64,000 nt of DNA from assembly GCA_945910005.1 (NCBI GenBank), contig CAMDTW010000347.1, positions 1-64,000 on the forward strand, in the 5' to 3' direction. The position numbers and the translations under genes are program-made. A model generated the notes under the pieces. The model was not told where the DNA came from. It made no database searches and saw only the letters and a list, made by a program, of their open reading frames with translations. Shown in pieces: positions 8,782 through 18,075 of this stretch. Every line of letters starts with the position of its first letter. Positions within the stretch are counted from its first letter, which is position 1. The stretch comes from Isoperla grammatica. Taxonomy: Eukaryota > Arthropoda > Insecta > Plecoptera > Perlodidae.

Positions 8782-11700
8782 TCTCCTCTTTCATAAATGT
8801 TTGACACAAAGATCAAGAGACACAGTATGAGGTAAAAATGAATCTCAAGAAAAACTAAAAAAACTAAAAAAACTAAAACGTTCTTCCCGATCGAGTCTTG
8901 CGCGGGGATACTGGATTCAGTGGGGTCTTCAAAGGAGATGCAGGCACTGCCGGCCTGAAGGTCATCCGAATCGGCCTGAAGGTCGTTTTCCTTTGTCTGC
9001 CGTAAGAAGACTCTATTTATTCTGTACTCTTTCCCGCCGACTTTTACAATGTATGATCGTGACGATAGTTTTGCGGACACAACTCCCGGCTTCCATCTCT
9101 GGTCACGCCATTCTGGGTTTGGTTTAAGTCGTATTCCTTCACCTACTTCCAAGTCTGGGTATTCTTTGGAGTGAGCGTCGAACGATCTCTTCATCTTCTG
9201 TTTTCTGAGATTTATCTTGTCTTTGACTCCATCTTCCACCTTGGGATAGAGAAGCTGACTCGTAATGGGCATTAACGTCCGAGTTCTGCGAGACATTAGG
9301 CGTTGAACCGGACTGGATGACATGCTCTCAGTTGGGGTGTTCCTCCAGTCAAGTATTGCTTTCCACAAATCGGTCTTATCTCTCATCGTTTTTTTCAGTA
9401 TTTTCTTCGCTATCTTAACTGTCGCTTGGACTTTACCATTGGAAGGACTGTGGCGTGGAGAGATAGTGTTATGCTCGAACTCCCATTCTGAAGCAAACGT
9501 TCGGAAGGTTGAACTGACGAACGGAGCGTCATTGTCCGTGATGACGACTTCTGGTATCCCGTGGCGACTGAAATTTTTCTTTGTAGTGGCTACGAGAGTT
9601 TCCGACTGCGAATTTTCTAGCTGATCCAGCTCCCAAAAATCTGAGTAGTAATCTACCGTCACTAGATATAGCTCGTTCTTGATGTGAAGTGTATCTAGAG
9701 CTACTCGCTTCCATGGTAGGGTTGGGGTTGGATGTGTTTGTAGCGTTTGTTTCTGTTGATTATCTGCAAACTCGTTACACGTACTACATTGGCTAATCTT
9801 GTCTCGTATCTCTTGTGACATATGTGGCCAAAAGAGTGTATCTCGGGCTTTTCGCAGACAAGACTCGGGTCCGAGATGGCTCGAGTGTATTCTGGATAGC
9901 ATCTCTGGACGCATCTGTTTAGGTATTATGATTCTGCTCCCTCTGAATAGAACTCCATTTTGCATGCTTAGTTCTTCTCGATAGTTCCAATATTCCCTAA
10001 TGACAATCGGTACTTGATCTCGCGTTGGTGGCCATCCTGTCATTATGGTTGATGTAAGGGTTTGCAGAGCTTCATCCTGAGCCGTCGAACTTTGGATCTG
10101 CTGTAAGCGCTCCTTGGTGACATTTAGATGTTCTGTCATGTTAATTTCTTGAATCTCGTTGAACAGACGTTCCTCGCGTTGCAACTGGTATACAACATAG
10201 TCTGATTCATACTTTTTTCCGCTGTCCGGTAAGGCTGCTCGAGATAAGAGATCGGCAATTAGCATCGTCTTTCCAGGTTTATAGCTCACCTCCAAGTTGT
10301 AATGCTGTAGTCTCAGGAGCATTCGTTGAAGCCGCTTGGGCGCTTGTAGGACTGATTTTTTGAAGATAGTCACTAGCGGTTTGTGGTCAGTGTCGACGTG
10401 TATTAGTTCCTTTCCACGCAGGTATTGGTCGAAACGTTCACAAGCGAAGACGATCGCAAGGCTCTCTTTTTCTATAACGGCATAGTTGCGCTCTGTTTTG
10501 CTTAGAGTTCTCGATGCGAATGCGACTAGTTGACCTTGTTGTAACAGCGTTGTTCCTATTCCGACATCGCTTGCGTCACTCTGAATTGTAACTTCGTCCG
10601 TGACGTCATAGTATTTGAGCAATGGGGCACTAGTGACGAGTCTTTTAATTGTGTTAAACGCGTCTTCTTGCTGTGACTGCCATGCCCACTCGGATGATGC
10701 ATCAGTCAATCTGCGTAGTGGCTCGGCTACTTCAGACAATGCGGGTAAGAATTTAGACAGGTAATTGACGAAACCCATAAATCGCTGAACTTCAGTTACG
10801 TTATTTGGCCGCTTCATGTGTCTAACCGCTTCTGTCTTCATCTTATCTGGCTTAACTCCATCAGCTGACAGACAATGTCCTATGTAAGGAATCTCGGACA
10901 ATCTGTACTTGATTTTTTTCTCATTCAGTTTCAAGTTAACTTCTCTTGCTCGACGCATTAAGTTCTCGAGGTTCGTGTCATGATCCACTGCTGCTGCTTC
11001 ATCGGTATCACCCTTGCCACATATGAGAATATCATCGGCAATGATGCTGACTCCAGGTAAACCGTGAAGTTGTTCGTGTATTCTCCGTTGGAATTCTTCT
11101 GGCGCCGGAGAGATGCCAAACGGCATTCTCAACCAACGGTATCGGCCTGACGGTGTCCAGAAGGTGGTTAGCTTCGAGCTTTCATCATCCAATGCCACTT
11201 GGAGGAAACCGTCTTTGGCGTCAACCACCGTGAAAACTCTGGCTCCGACCAGGTCCGGTAGAATTTCTTCAATTTTCGGCAATTGATAATGAGAACGTTT
11301 CAATGCTTTGTTTAGATCTCTCGGATCAATACATACACGCAATTTATTTCCTCGCTTCACTGCGACCATGCTGCTGATCCAACTGCTAGGCTCAGTAACT
11401 TTGCATATAATCCCGGCCTTTTCTAGATCATCTATTTTCGTCTGCACTTCAGTCTTCAGGGCTACAGGCACTCTTCTTGGCAAATGTTGTACTGGTGTTA
11501 CACTAGGGTCAACTTCCAAATGATATTCACCTGGCAGACGACCGAGTCCTCTGAAAACATCATGGTACTCTCGTAGGAAATACTCGAGGGGCTTCCCTTC
11601 CTGTTTTCCTGACGCTTCCTGGACGGCACACAGCTTTGCGTTGATGCTGACCAGGCCTAGTGCTTGACAAGTTTCCGCTGACAGGAGAGGTCGTTGCGGT

Positions 11701-12851
11701 AGATCTATAACTTGAAAGCTAAATTTACCTTTTGCTTGTTCAGTTGTTGTACACGAAATGTTGACTTTGCCACAGGGTTTGATTGTTTCTCCGCTATAGC
11801 ACTTGAGACGGTCACTGCTGTAATGCATGCTTGGATTAATTTCTCCTGTGATACGCCTGTACTCTCTCAGGCTGATTGTATTACACGTAGCACCTGTGTC
11901 TAACTGGCATTTAACATATTTTGCTGCTTTTCCTACCTTCATATGCAGTTTCACAAATAGCTGCTTTCCGTTTTGTTTTACTGCTCCGATGTTCTTCTGT
12001 AGGCTGACTGTGTATGCACTGTCTTCGCTGTCCGAGTCTGGCTCAGTGTCTTCTAGAGTATGGACCTTTTTCTTCTGGTCTTGCAAGCACATTTTTGTGA
12101 AATGGTCTACCTTGCCACATTTTTTGCAAGTTCGTCCAGCAGCTGGGCACTCTGATTTTTTCCACACATGACGTCCACCACAGTATTTGCATGGCTTAAG
12201 CCTATCGAACTTGTCTGACTGTTGCTTTGGCTTACCTTGGTGGTCTCCTTTATCCCGCTTGGGATATGATTGTTGAGCTGTCTTGTGCACTGTCTCTGAC
12301 TGTGCGGCTTGATTTATTTTGTCAAGATGTCTGTTGGTCATCTCAGTTGACTGTGACAGATTGAGTGCACGTTGCAAAGTGAGGTCACTGACCCCTAGGA
12401 GGCGTTTCCTAGTCTCTTGGTCGCTTATGCCTAACACCATCCGATCACGAATAAATTCGTCTACCTTGTCGCCATATGAACAAGTTTGTGCTAGCTCTCT
12501 CAATCGCCCCACATATGCATTGATGGATGCACCTACTTCTTGATTTGCAGTGCCGAATACAAATCTTTCGAAAGTTGTGTTGAGCTTGGGAGTGAAATAG
12601 CTCTGGAGTGCATCTAGGATTTTGCTTACCGTATCGCATTCCGTCGTTGCTAGTTGAAGCTTCTGGTATATTCTTAGGCTCTCTTTGCCTAAAACCGTTA
12701 GAAGTGTAGCACACTGAATTCTCGCGTCCTTCGTATCCAGCTCTGATGCTACTAGATAATTTTCGAAGCAGAAGCGAAAAAGCTTCCAGTTTTCTTGTGT
12801 GTCGCCTTTAACACACATTGCCTCGGGCGCGGGGACTTGGGCAGTTGCCAT
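8745..12851 (-). CDS. gag-pol: Ty3/gypsy gag-pol polyprotein, integrase-defective
   Basis: 1,368 codons, ATG at 12849-12851, no internal stop. Approximate domains: helical retrotransposon Gag 1-200; two zinc knuckles about 220-254 (CKYCGGRH...C, CKKCGKVDHFTKMC); retropepsin about 315-322 (CQLDTGATC); reverse transcriptase about 440-640 (VVDAKDGF, active-site IADDILI near 606); RNase H about 740-870 (QSDASD); integrase H2C2 module about 950-1010 (HSSHLG...CSTC); integrase core with D near 1053 (ALDTL) and D near 1106 (ITDND). Thirty-five residues after the second Asp the catalytic Glu is replaced by Gln (SNGKVQATVK, codon CAA at plus 9426-9428), giving DD35Q. The last about 40 residues form a hydrophobic membrane-like tail and run into the 3' LTR. 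This copy should be able to make Gag and cDNA but not integrate with its own integrase. A sequencing error in that one codon is the alternative. Confidence 0.93.
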   Translation of the reverse strand: MATAQVPAPEAMCVKGDTQENWKLFRFCFENYLVASELDTKDARIQCATLLTVLGKESLRIYQKLQLATTECDTVSKILDALQSYFTPKLNTTFERFVFGTANQEVGASINAYVGRLRELAQTCSYGDKVDEFIRDRMVLGISDQETRKRLLGVSDLTLQRALNLSQSTEMTNRHLDKINQAAQSETVHKTAQQSYPKRDKGDHQGKPKQQSDKFDRLKPCKYCGGRHVWKKSECPAAGRTCKKCGKVDHFTKMCLQDQKKKVHTLEDTEPDSDSEDSAYTVSLQKNIGAVKQNGKQLFVKLHMKVGKAAKYVKCQLDTGATCNTISLREYRRITGEINPSMHYSSDRLKCYSGETIKPCGKVNISCTTTEQAKGKFSFQVIDLPQRPLLSAETCQALGLVSINAKLCAVQEASGKQEGKPLEYFLREYHDVFRGLGRLPGEYHLEVDPSVTPVQHLPRRVPVALKTEVQTKIDDLEKAGIICKVTEPSSWISSMVAVKRGNKLRVCIDPRDLNKALKRSHYQLPKIEEILPDLVGARVFTVVDAKDGFLQVALDDESSKLTTFWTPSGRYRWLRMPFGISPAPEEFQRRIHEQLHGLPGVSIIADDILICGKGDTDEAAAVDHDTNLENLMRRAREVNLKLNEKKIKYRLSEIPYIGHCLSADGVKPDKMKTEAVRHMKRPNNVTEVQRFMGFVNYLSKFLPALSEVAEPLRRLTDASSEWAWQSQQEDAFNTIKRLVTSAPLLKYYDVTDEVTIQSDASDVGIGTTLLQQGQLVAFASRTLSKTERNYAVIEKESLAIVFACERFDQYLRGKELIHVDTDHKPLVTIFKKSVLQAPKRLQRMLLRLQHYNLEVSYKPGKTMLIADLLSRAALPDSGKKYESDYVVYQLQREERLFNEIQEINMTEHLNVTKERLQQIQSSTAQDEALQTLTSTIMTGWPPTRDQVPIVIREYWNYREELSMQNGVLFRGSRIIIPKQMRPEMLSRIHSSHLGPESCLRKARDTLFWPHMSQEIRDKISQCSTCNEFADNQQKQTLQTHPTPTLPWKRVALDTLHIKNELYLVTVDYYSDFWELDQLENSQSETLVATTKKNFSRHGIPEVVITDNDAPFVSSTFRTFASEWEFEHNTISPRHSPSNGKVQATVKIAKKILKKTMRDKTDLWKAILDWRNTPTESMSSSPVQRLMSRRTRTLMPITSQLLYPKVEDGVKDKINLRKQKMKRSFDAHSKEYPDLEVGEGIRLKPNPEWRDQRWKPGVVSAKLSSRSYIVKVGGKEYRINRVFLRQTKENDLQADSDDLQAGSACISFEDPTESSIPAQDSIGKNVLVFLVFLVFLEIHFYLILCLLIFVSNIYERGDVGGLSLLTAYH
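8782..8792 (-). other. Polypurine tract of the Ty3/gypsy element
   Basis: On the coding strand gaaagaggaga lies immediately before the TGTTGGAGG start of the 3' LTR. This is the expected position and composition for the plus-strand primer. Confidence 0.85.
8849..8877. repeat. 9-bp tandem repeat at the gag-pol 3' end
   Basis: Three near-identical copies of aaaaaacta. On the coding strand they encode the VLVFLVFLVFL part of the hydrophobic C-terminal tail of the polyprotein. Because the unit is 9 bp, copy-number change would lengthen the tail without shifting frame. Confidence 0.8.
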
Positions 12852-12893
12852 AATTACTATATTGCACTGTAAATTATATATTAACTACTCAAG

Positions 12894-12910
12894 CCTCACT
12901 TCTGACACCA
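12894..12910 (-). other. Primer-binding site, tRNA-Leu type
   Basis: On the coding strand TGGTGTCAGAAGTGAGG directly follows the 5' LTR. It is complementary, with one mismatch by memory, to the 3' end of metazoan tRNA-Leu (...CCCACTTCTGACACCA). Confidence 0.8.
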
Positions 12911-13063
12911 TGTTAATTCATGAGAGTTGCGAGATGAACTGAACTTTATTGTTGGCCTCCTTCCTTTGTTGCACACATGTAAACAAACAGGTGACAGACA
13001 GGTGTACCAACTTCTGACAATGACAGCTAGTGATAAGCTGTCAGTAAAGACAAACCTCCAACA
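12911..13063 (-). repeat. Ty3/gypsy 5' LTR
   Basis: 153 bp, identical to 8629-8781 except one visible base (aaacaaacagg here, aaacaaatagg there). It is the upstream LTR with respect to the minus-strand polyprotein and abuts the tRNA-Leu-type primer site. Confidence 0.95.
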
Positions 13064-14060
13064 TATACATTTGCCCAAAAATATCTTAAATAAAACATTT
13101 GCTTTGGTTTCAGAAGCAGTAAGTGCGACTACGCCGCTTGCAGTCAGCAGCGCTACACCTGGAGCTGCCCTCCCCACATGAAAAAAAATGTATAATATGT
13201 TTTATATAATTCATTTATTCATCACAGAAATGTATTATGTAAAATGTATTTTGATATAGGCTTCTTAAAATAAATTTCCAATTTGGCCCAATGTCTTATA
13301 TTTTAAAAGGATTTAAAATAGATTTGAAAGCTTTTACATAATGAATAATGAACGAGCTCATAAAATGTTTATGAATGATTTTATTAAATTAATTAGTAAT
13401 ATACATGGGATAATGTGTTTTATTTGTATTAATTGAAACAATAATTTAAGACATTAGTGGTAATGTATTGTTCATCTATTCATGTAAGACTATGGATAAT
13501 CTATTGTGTGTAATATATTTAAAACACATTCTTTATAATGTATTAACAATCTACTTAAGAGTATTCATTCACAATGCATCATATGTAATACATTTGATAC
13601 ATATTATGCATAACCTATTAATATCTATTTAGGAATGTATTTGTTAGGTAAAATAAAATGCATTTTTTCATTTACATTACATAGCATGATTTATTTAAAA
13701 AAATATTTCTGAAAGCTACATAATAGATACACACAGTACAAAGTACAAAGTGACACAAGTAATTAGTAAATCTTTAGATGTTGCCCCTTTTAATGGTTGG
13801 GAATTTTACCAAAGCAGCTTCTGAAACATAAGAAAAAATAAATATTGTAATTCAAATGAGCTTTGTATCACAAGATGTAGGCTTAAGTAGCGGCAAAGAT
13901 TACTGACAAGGGAAAGATGTTAAATAATCATCACCTTGTTAAAAGATTTGACTACAACCAAACAATCCTGTGCATGTGTGCAGAAAGGTTTCACAAGTTG
14001 CGAAATGTCAGCAACAATTAAAGGGGGTTGGGGGTACTTCATCTCCTCGTGTCTAACATT
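13064..14060. other. AT-rich spacer, no recognised gene
   Basis: The first 120 bp are moderately GC-rich and end ctccccacatg. From 13180 to about 13700 the sequence is very AT-rich and contains many loose variants of taatgtatt/aatacatt, suggestive of a strongly decayed tandem repeat. I see no credible coding segment. This is not the satellite found on the other side of the Ty3/gypsy element. Confidence 0.6.
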
Positions 14061-15651
14061 GCAAGAATCATATCCCACTAGGCATGCGGTAGATTATCAC
14101 AGAGAACGGCGTTAGAGCTCCAAGCCTTTACTGGCATTGTAGTTACTAGAAACAAAATTAATGCAGTCTTACAATAAATAAGAAGTTTTGGTAATTTTAC
14201 TTGTCGAGACAGTTCCAGGACACTGATATAAGGTGTATATAAACTCGGGACAATCCTGGTTTTCACCACGGGGCTGAACGACTGGAGGCCCGGACTCATA
14301 AAGTTCCTCACGTTGTAGCACATTGGTGCAACGCGGCTTGCAGCCACATTCGGAATAGGCGCGAGATTTTGAAACGTTTAACTTGTGGTTGCGTTTAACA
14401 AATTTTACGATAAATATGTATATTATGTAAGAAGAACATTAAAATACATAGAGCTATTTTAAACAAGATCACAGGCAAGGTTAATCCTCCTCCCTCCGGA
14501 AATGTTTAGGGAGGCCCGGCCTCCCTTGCCTTCCCCAACCGGCCGCCACTGCGCCAATCAATCTTCATGGTTCGACCCGACACTCAAGCCAAAATGCAAG
14601 AGTAGGACTCAGACCAAACTGCTATCAACAATCCAACTTGGGCCTCTCAAAACCCCTGACACAGCAAAGTTACCAAATTACTATTATGACCATTATGCTG
14701 TGTAAGTATTCTAATGTTAGTATTGTTGCCCTAGATTGATGGTTACACAACAGCCAGCTCAGCACCTACCTGATTGTGATCAAAACAGAGTGTTGTTTAC
14801 CCATGTCACAATCAAGTAGAATAAAACTCGAAAGCGAAGGAATCCAGGGTGAAAATGAATAAACTTTCATTTTCACACTACAATATAAACCAACTTAGCT
14901 AACTTAGTACAGTGATTCAAGTACTATTAGGAAAATAAATTATATTGATAATACATTTTGTAATACTCTGCTACTCCCCCCTACCCGATAGATTAATGTT
15001 GGAAACAGGGTCAAGATATATATATATAATACATTTTGTGTCTCTATGAAGTTACTTTTAATTTATATCAATGTCTCCGTGTCAAGTAAATTAACCTGGT
15101 GAATGGTAAAAACTTCAGTGCGTAACGAGGGCTATTACTATATTTTGGATTATACCAACTGTTGTTTTTTTTGGAGAGGGGGAGGGGGAGACTTTTGATT
15201 TTCGTGATATGCTATCTATAAGGAAGAGGGGGAGTGGGTCAGTTTGGTCCAAAATTGTGTGATTTCATTTACAGACAGTCCCCTTTGAGTATGTTTCAAA
15301 CTATACATACCTTCAAAAACCGATACTAGTCTGAGAAGCGATGTTTGATCGAGGTACCGGTGTCCACGTAGTTTCTTCGCTAATGTTGAGGTAGGCCTAA
15401 CCCTAAAAGTTTGTCATCGGAAGGCATCTGGGAAAAATAATAAATATTGATACAGCAGGACTCGATAGAAGGGTGAATACAGACTTTTTTTAAAAGGTTT
15501 TGATTAATCAAAACCTGTAAAGACAACTGACAAGTAGGCCTAATGCTAATTATTGTTGATGACATATTATTTTGTAGTTAATTTCAAAGTTACTGGTGCT
15601 TAAATGAAATATAAGTTGATGTTCTATGTTTTGTAATTCAACCAATTACAG
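14061..15651. other. Spacer; one possible unassigned minus-strand exon
   Basis: Mostly AT-rich spacer with a short (AT)n run near 15008-15022 and a G/A-rich patch at 15173-15195. On the minus strand, plus positions about 14175-14420 are open for about 80 codons in one frame, with a cysteine-rich stretch (ECGCKPRC) and a possible GTAAAA donor; I recognise no family and give it low weight. The patch at 14480-14560 is GC-rich and may be a decayed repeat. Nothing else is supported. Confidence 0.4.
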
Positions 15652-16119
15652 TGTAACATATATGGAAGGCGGATAGGGTTGGATCTAGGAAGCTTGGTAA
15701 AAAGAAGAAATGGTTTTTAGAAAAGAAAGATTGTTGAAGTTTGTTGATCAGGTTGCTAGGGAAGAGTAGTCAGTGAGTCTTGGTGTTGGAAGGAAGACTG
15801 ACAGTATGGTTGTGTCGGTCAAGGAAATGAATATGGGTTAGGAAATCATTCAGTGAAGTTGTTGTTGAGTTGAGAAAAATAACAAGATAAAAAAACTTAG
15901 TGTTGTTTAAAAAGGTGTCAGTGGAGGACTGGTTTTTGTGTGTGTGACGCCCACGACAGCTGCTTCGGGACGTCGAAACAGGCCTGTTTCGAAGTGCGAC
16001 GGTTGTTCGTGAGGTAAACATCAAGCCATCAAACGAGTAAGTAATGTAATATCGACTGAGCTAGTTATATAAAATAATAATTTGTCTACTTGAGATACCG
16101 GGCTAGACAGTATTTGACA
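15652..16119 (+). repeat. 5' LTR of the non-autonomous element
   Basis: 468 bp, TG...CA. It contains a perfect 20-bp palindrome at 15973-15992 centred on caggcctg. It matches 17609-18075 nearly perfectly; the difference gtttgttg versus gttgttg accounts for the 1-bp length difference. Confidence 0.95.
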
Positions 16120-16122
16120 ATT

Positions 16123-16143
16123 TGGCGCTCCAACGTGTAGGGC
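16123..16143 (+). other. Primer-binding site candidate
   Basis: TGGCGCTCCAACGTGTAGGG starts 3 bp after the 5' LTR. It resembles the TGGCGCCCAACGTGGGGC primer site of many gypsy-like elements and retroviruses (tRNA-Lys) but with an extra T and a TA insertion. The priming tRNA is therefore uncertain. Confidence 0.65.
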
Positions 16144-16274
16144 TCGGTCTACTACAACGACCGAGATGGTAGATATTCGAGATTGTCCATAGGTTAATAC
16201 GTATGATTGTGTGAATGTATGAATAGACTAGTGGAGGTTCAAGAAGATTTGGAGTAGCAAAGAGTGGTTAAAGT

Positions 16275-17132
16275 ATGGAGAGGGAGCTTGATGATATTGA
16301 AGGAAGTGAATATGAGGGGTTAAGAGTGGAGAGGGAGCTTGACGATATTGAAGGGAGCTTGATGATGGATGGACCAGATGAGGATGGAGATATCAAGAGC
16401 ATGATAAGGAATTTAATGAGGATGCAAGTAGGTGTGACAGCCAAGATCACGGAGATGAAGAAAGGGCAGGATGGACAAGCTAGGGCTTTGGAAGAGATGA
16501 AGAAAGGGCAGGATAAACAAGCTAGGGCTTTGGAAGAGATGAAGAGGAATATGGTTAAACAGGTAGATATGGAGAAGATGATGGGAGACATGACCGCGGA
16601 AATGAAAACGATATTTTTGGTAAAGCAGGTGGATGTAGGAGATGTAAAGAAAGAAAAAGATTTGAGAAGCGTAGGAGAGGTAGGAAGTGGAAAAATAGAT
16701 GTTGTGAAAGAGATTGTTGAAGAGCAAGTAGGCTGGTTGGATAATAAGGAAGATGTGGAGATAGTTGAGAAGCAAGAGGACAAGGTTGATGATAAGGAAA
16801 ATGTGGAGATAGTGGAGGAGCAAGATGAGATGAGGTTTGATAAGAAAGACGGGGTTGTTACAGAGCAACAGATAGATAAAGTGGTGGATAAAGATGTGGA
16901 GATAGATGAGGAGTACAAGGATGCTTTGGTTGGTGAGGAAAATAATGATTTGACTGTAGGGCAGAAAGATGATTCCAGGGTCAATAATGAGAGGGAGTGG
17001 GTTTGTTATGAGAAAGAATGGATGAGGGTAGGAAGAGACTGGAGTAAGTTTAGAGGTGGAACTGTTGAAACTCTCGTAAAAAATGTTTATGGAATAAACT
17101 TGTTCTGTATGTGTTGGTGGATTTCATGTTGA
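16275..17132 (+). CDS. Coiled-coil, gag-like protein of the non-autonomous LTR element
   Basis: 285 codons, ATG at 16275, TGA at 17130. The protein is highly charged and nearly all Glu/Asp/Lys/Val/Met. Residues about 1-28 contain two copies of the motif ERELDDIEGS. Residues about 60-90 contain two tandem copies of MKKGQD-QARALEE with heptad-like spacing, consistent with a coiled coil. Residues about 150-185 contain duplicated blocks (DNKEDVEIVEKQ and DDKENVEIVEEQ). No zinc knuckle, protease or polymerase motif follows. Its position straight after the primer site and the coiled-coil region suggest it descends from a Gag N-terminus expanded by internal tandem duplication. Function is inferred, not shown; it might help packaging in trans or be incidental. 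The coding strand is strongly purine-biased, which also produces long antisense shadow frames. Confidence 0.6.
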   Translation: MERELDDIEGSEYEGLRVERELDDIEGSLMMDGPDEDGDIKSMIRNLMRMQVGVTAKITEMKKGQDGQARALEEMKKGQDKQARALEEMKRNMVKQVDMEKMMGDMTAEMKTIFLVKQVDVGDVKKEKDLRSVGEVGSGKIDVVKEIVEEQVGWLDNKEDVEIVEKQEDKVDDKENVEIVEEQDEMRFDKKDGVVTEQQIDKVVDKDVEIDEEYKDALVGEENNDLTVGQKDDSRVNNEREWVCYEKEWMRVGRDWSKFRGGTVETLVKNVYGINLFCMCWWISC

Positions 17133-17294
17133 TAGTAATGTGGTTAAATGTTTGTTTCGTTGCTGTAGTGTGATCGGCCGACATTTTGTCTTGGGTTCGA
17201 TGTTCTTTTGGTTGTCATAGGTATGTTTTTTTTCCATTTTTGTGGAACGAAATTCAAATTGCGACAAAAAATTAAAAAAACATGGGGGGTAATT

Positions 17295-17370
17295 GTCGTA
17301 ATAGTGTTGTCGTAATAGTGTTGTCGTAATAGCGTTGTCATAATAGTCTTGTCATGTCATAGTGTTGTCG
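17295..17370. repeat. 14-bp tandem repeat
   Basis: About five copies of gtcgtaatagtgtt (the first two identical, later ones diverged), directly after a polypurine-like catggggggtaattg at 17281-17295. It lies in the 3' non-coding part of the non-autonomous LTR element. Confidence 0.85.
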
Positions 17371-17590
17371 AGAAGTTTAAAAAAATATTATTTTATTCAC
17401 TGGGTGGATTTTTTTATAGTAAGTCAGACATTGTTGGGAATTACAGAGTGGCATTGTTGAGGTATTGTCAAACTTTGACCATAGTTGGAGTGTTGATGAG
17501 GTAGTCAGTATGAATGGAGGATATATTCGTTTAGGGGATGGTCATTTGGGGTATAATTATTTCTATATTTATCGTTAAAAGGACAAATAT

Positions 17591-17608
17591 AAGAAATAGG
17601 GGGGTAAT
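17591..17608 (+). other. Polypurine tract of the non-autonomous element
   Basis: aagaaataggggggtaat lies immediately before the TGTAACA start of the 3' LTR. A very similar atggggggtaattgt occurs about 315 bp upstream at 17282-17296. Confidence 0.75.
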
Positions 17609-18075
17609 TGTAACATATATGGAAGGCGGATAGGGTTGGATCTAGGAAGCTTGGTAAAAAGAAGAAATGGTTTTTAGAAAAGAAAGATTGTTGAAGTTGT
17701 TGATCAGGTTGCTAGGGAAGAGTAGTCAGTGAGTCTTGGTGTTGGAAGGAAGACTGACAGTATGGTTGTGTCGGTCAAGGAAATGAATATGGGTTAGGAA
17801 ATCATTCAGTTAAGTTGTTGTTGGATTGAGAAAAATAACAAGATAAAAAAACTTAGTGTTGTTTAAAAAGGTGTCAGTGGAGGACTGGTTTTTGTGTGTG
17901 TGACGCCCACGACAGCTGCTTCGGGACGTCGAAACAGGCCTGTTTCGAAGTGCGACGGTTGTTCGTGAGGTAAACATCAAGCCATCAAACGAGTAAGTAA
18001 TGTAATATCGACTGAGCTAGTTATATAAAATAATAATTTGTCTACTTGAGATACCGGGCTAGACAGTATTTGACA
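17609..18075 (+). repeat. 3' LTR of the non-autonomous element
   Basis: 467 bp, TG...CA, followed by the target duplication acag. It carries the same 20-bp palindrome at 17929-17948. Confidence 0.95.

Larger units (their letters stand above)
8629..13063 (-). mobile_element. Compact Ty3/gypsy LTR retrotransposon (minus strand)
   Basis: The 4,435-bp element is bounded by 153-bp direct LTRs (8629-8781 and 12911-13063) that differ at one position by eye. Reading the minus strand: 5' LTR, tRNA-Leu-like primer site, short leader, one gag-pol frame, polypurine tract, 3' LTR. The integrase follows RNase H, which places it in Ty3/gypsy (Metaviridae); wording of the RT and integrase motifs resembles the K02A2.6/Mag-like group. 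No target-site duplication is seen: the left flank is satellite ending tagaccc, the right flank is tatacattt. Near-identical LTRs with unmatched flanks suggest recombination with another copy, a deletion at one end, or a mis-join. The integrase has lost its catalytic glutamate. Confidence 0.93.
15652..18075 (+). mobile_element. Non-autonomous LTR retrotransposon
   Basis: The 2,424-bp element has 468- and 467-bp LTRs (TGTAACATATATGG ... TATTTGACA), a 4-bp target duplication acag (15648-15651 and 18076-18079), a primer-site candidate and a polypurine tract. The 1.5-kb interior holds one 285-codon charged coiled-coil ORF and no protease, RT, RNase H or integrase. The LTRs differ by one single-base indel and about three substitutions, so it moved recently and must have used enzymes in trans. 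It resembles TRIM/TR-GAG-type deletion derivatives of Ty3/gypsy elements. No autonomous relative with the same LTRs occurs in this window; the Ty3/gypsy element at 8629-13063 has unrelated LTRs and a different primer site. Confidence 0.93.

Noticed and set aside
9322..9624. 100-codon plus-strand frame and similar plus-strand frames through 8745-12851
   Set aside because: Antisense to the well-supported Ty3/gypsy polyprotein.
16268..16984. Ser/Thr-rich 238-codon minus-strand frame and a second 151-codon frame
   Set aside because: Antisense shadows of the purine-rich coiled-coil ORF; low complexity with no motif.
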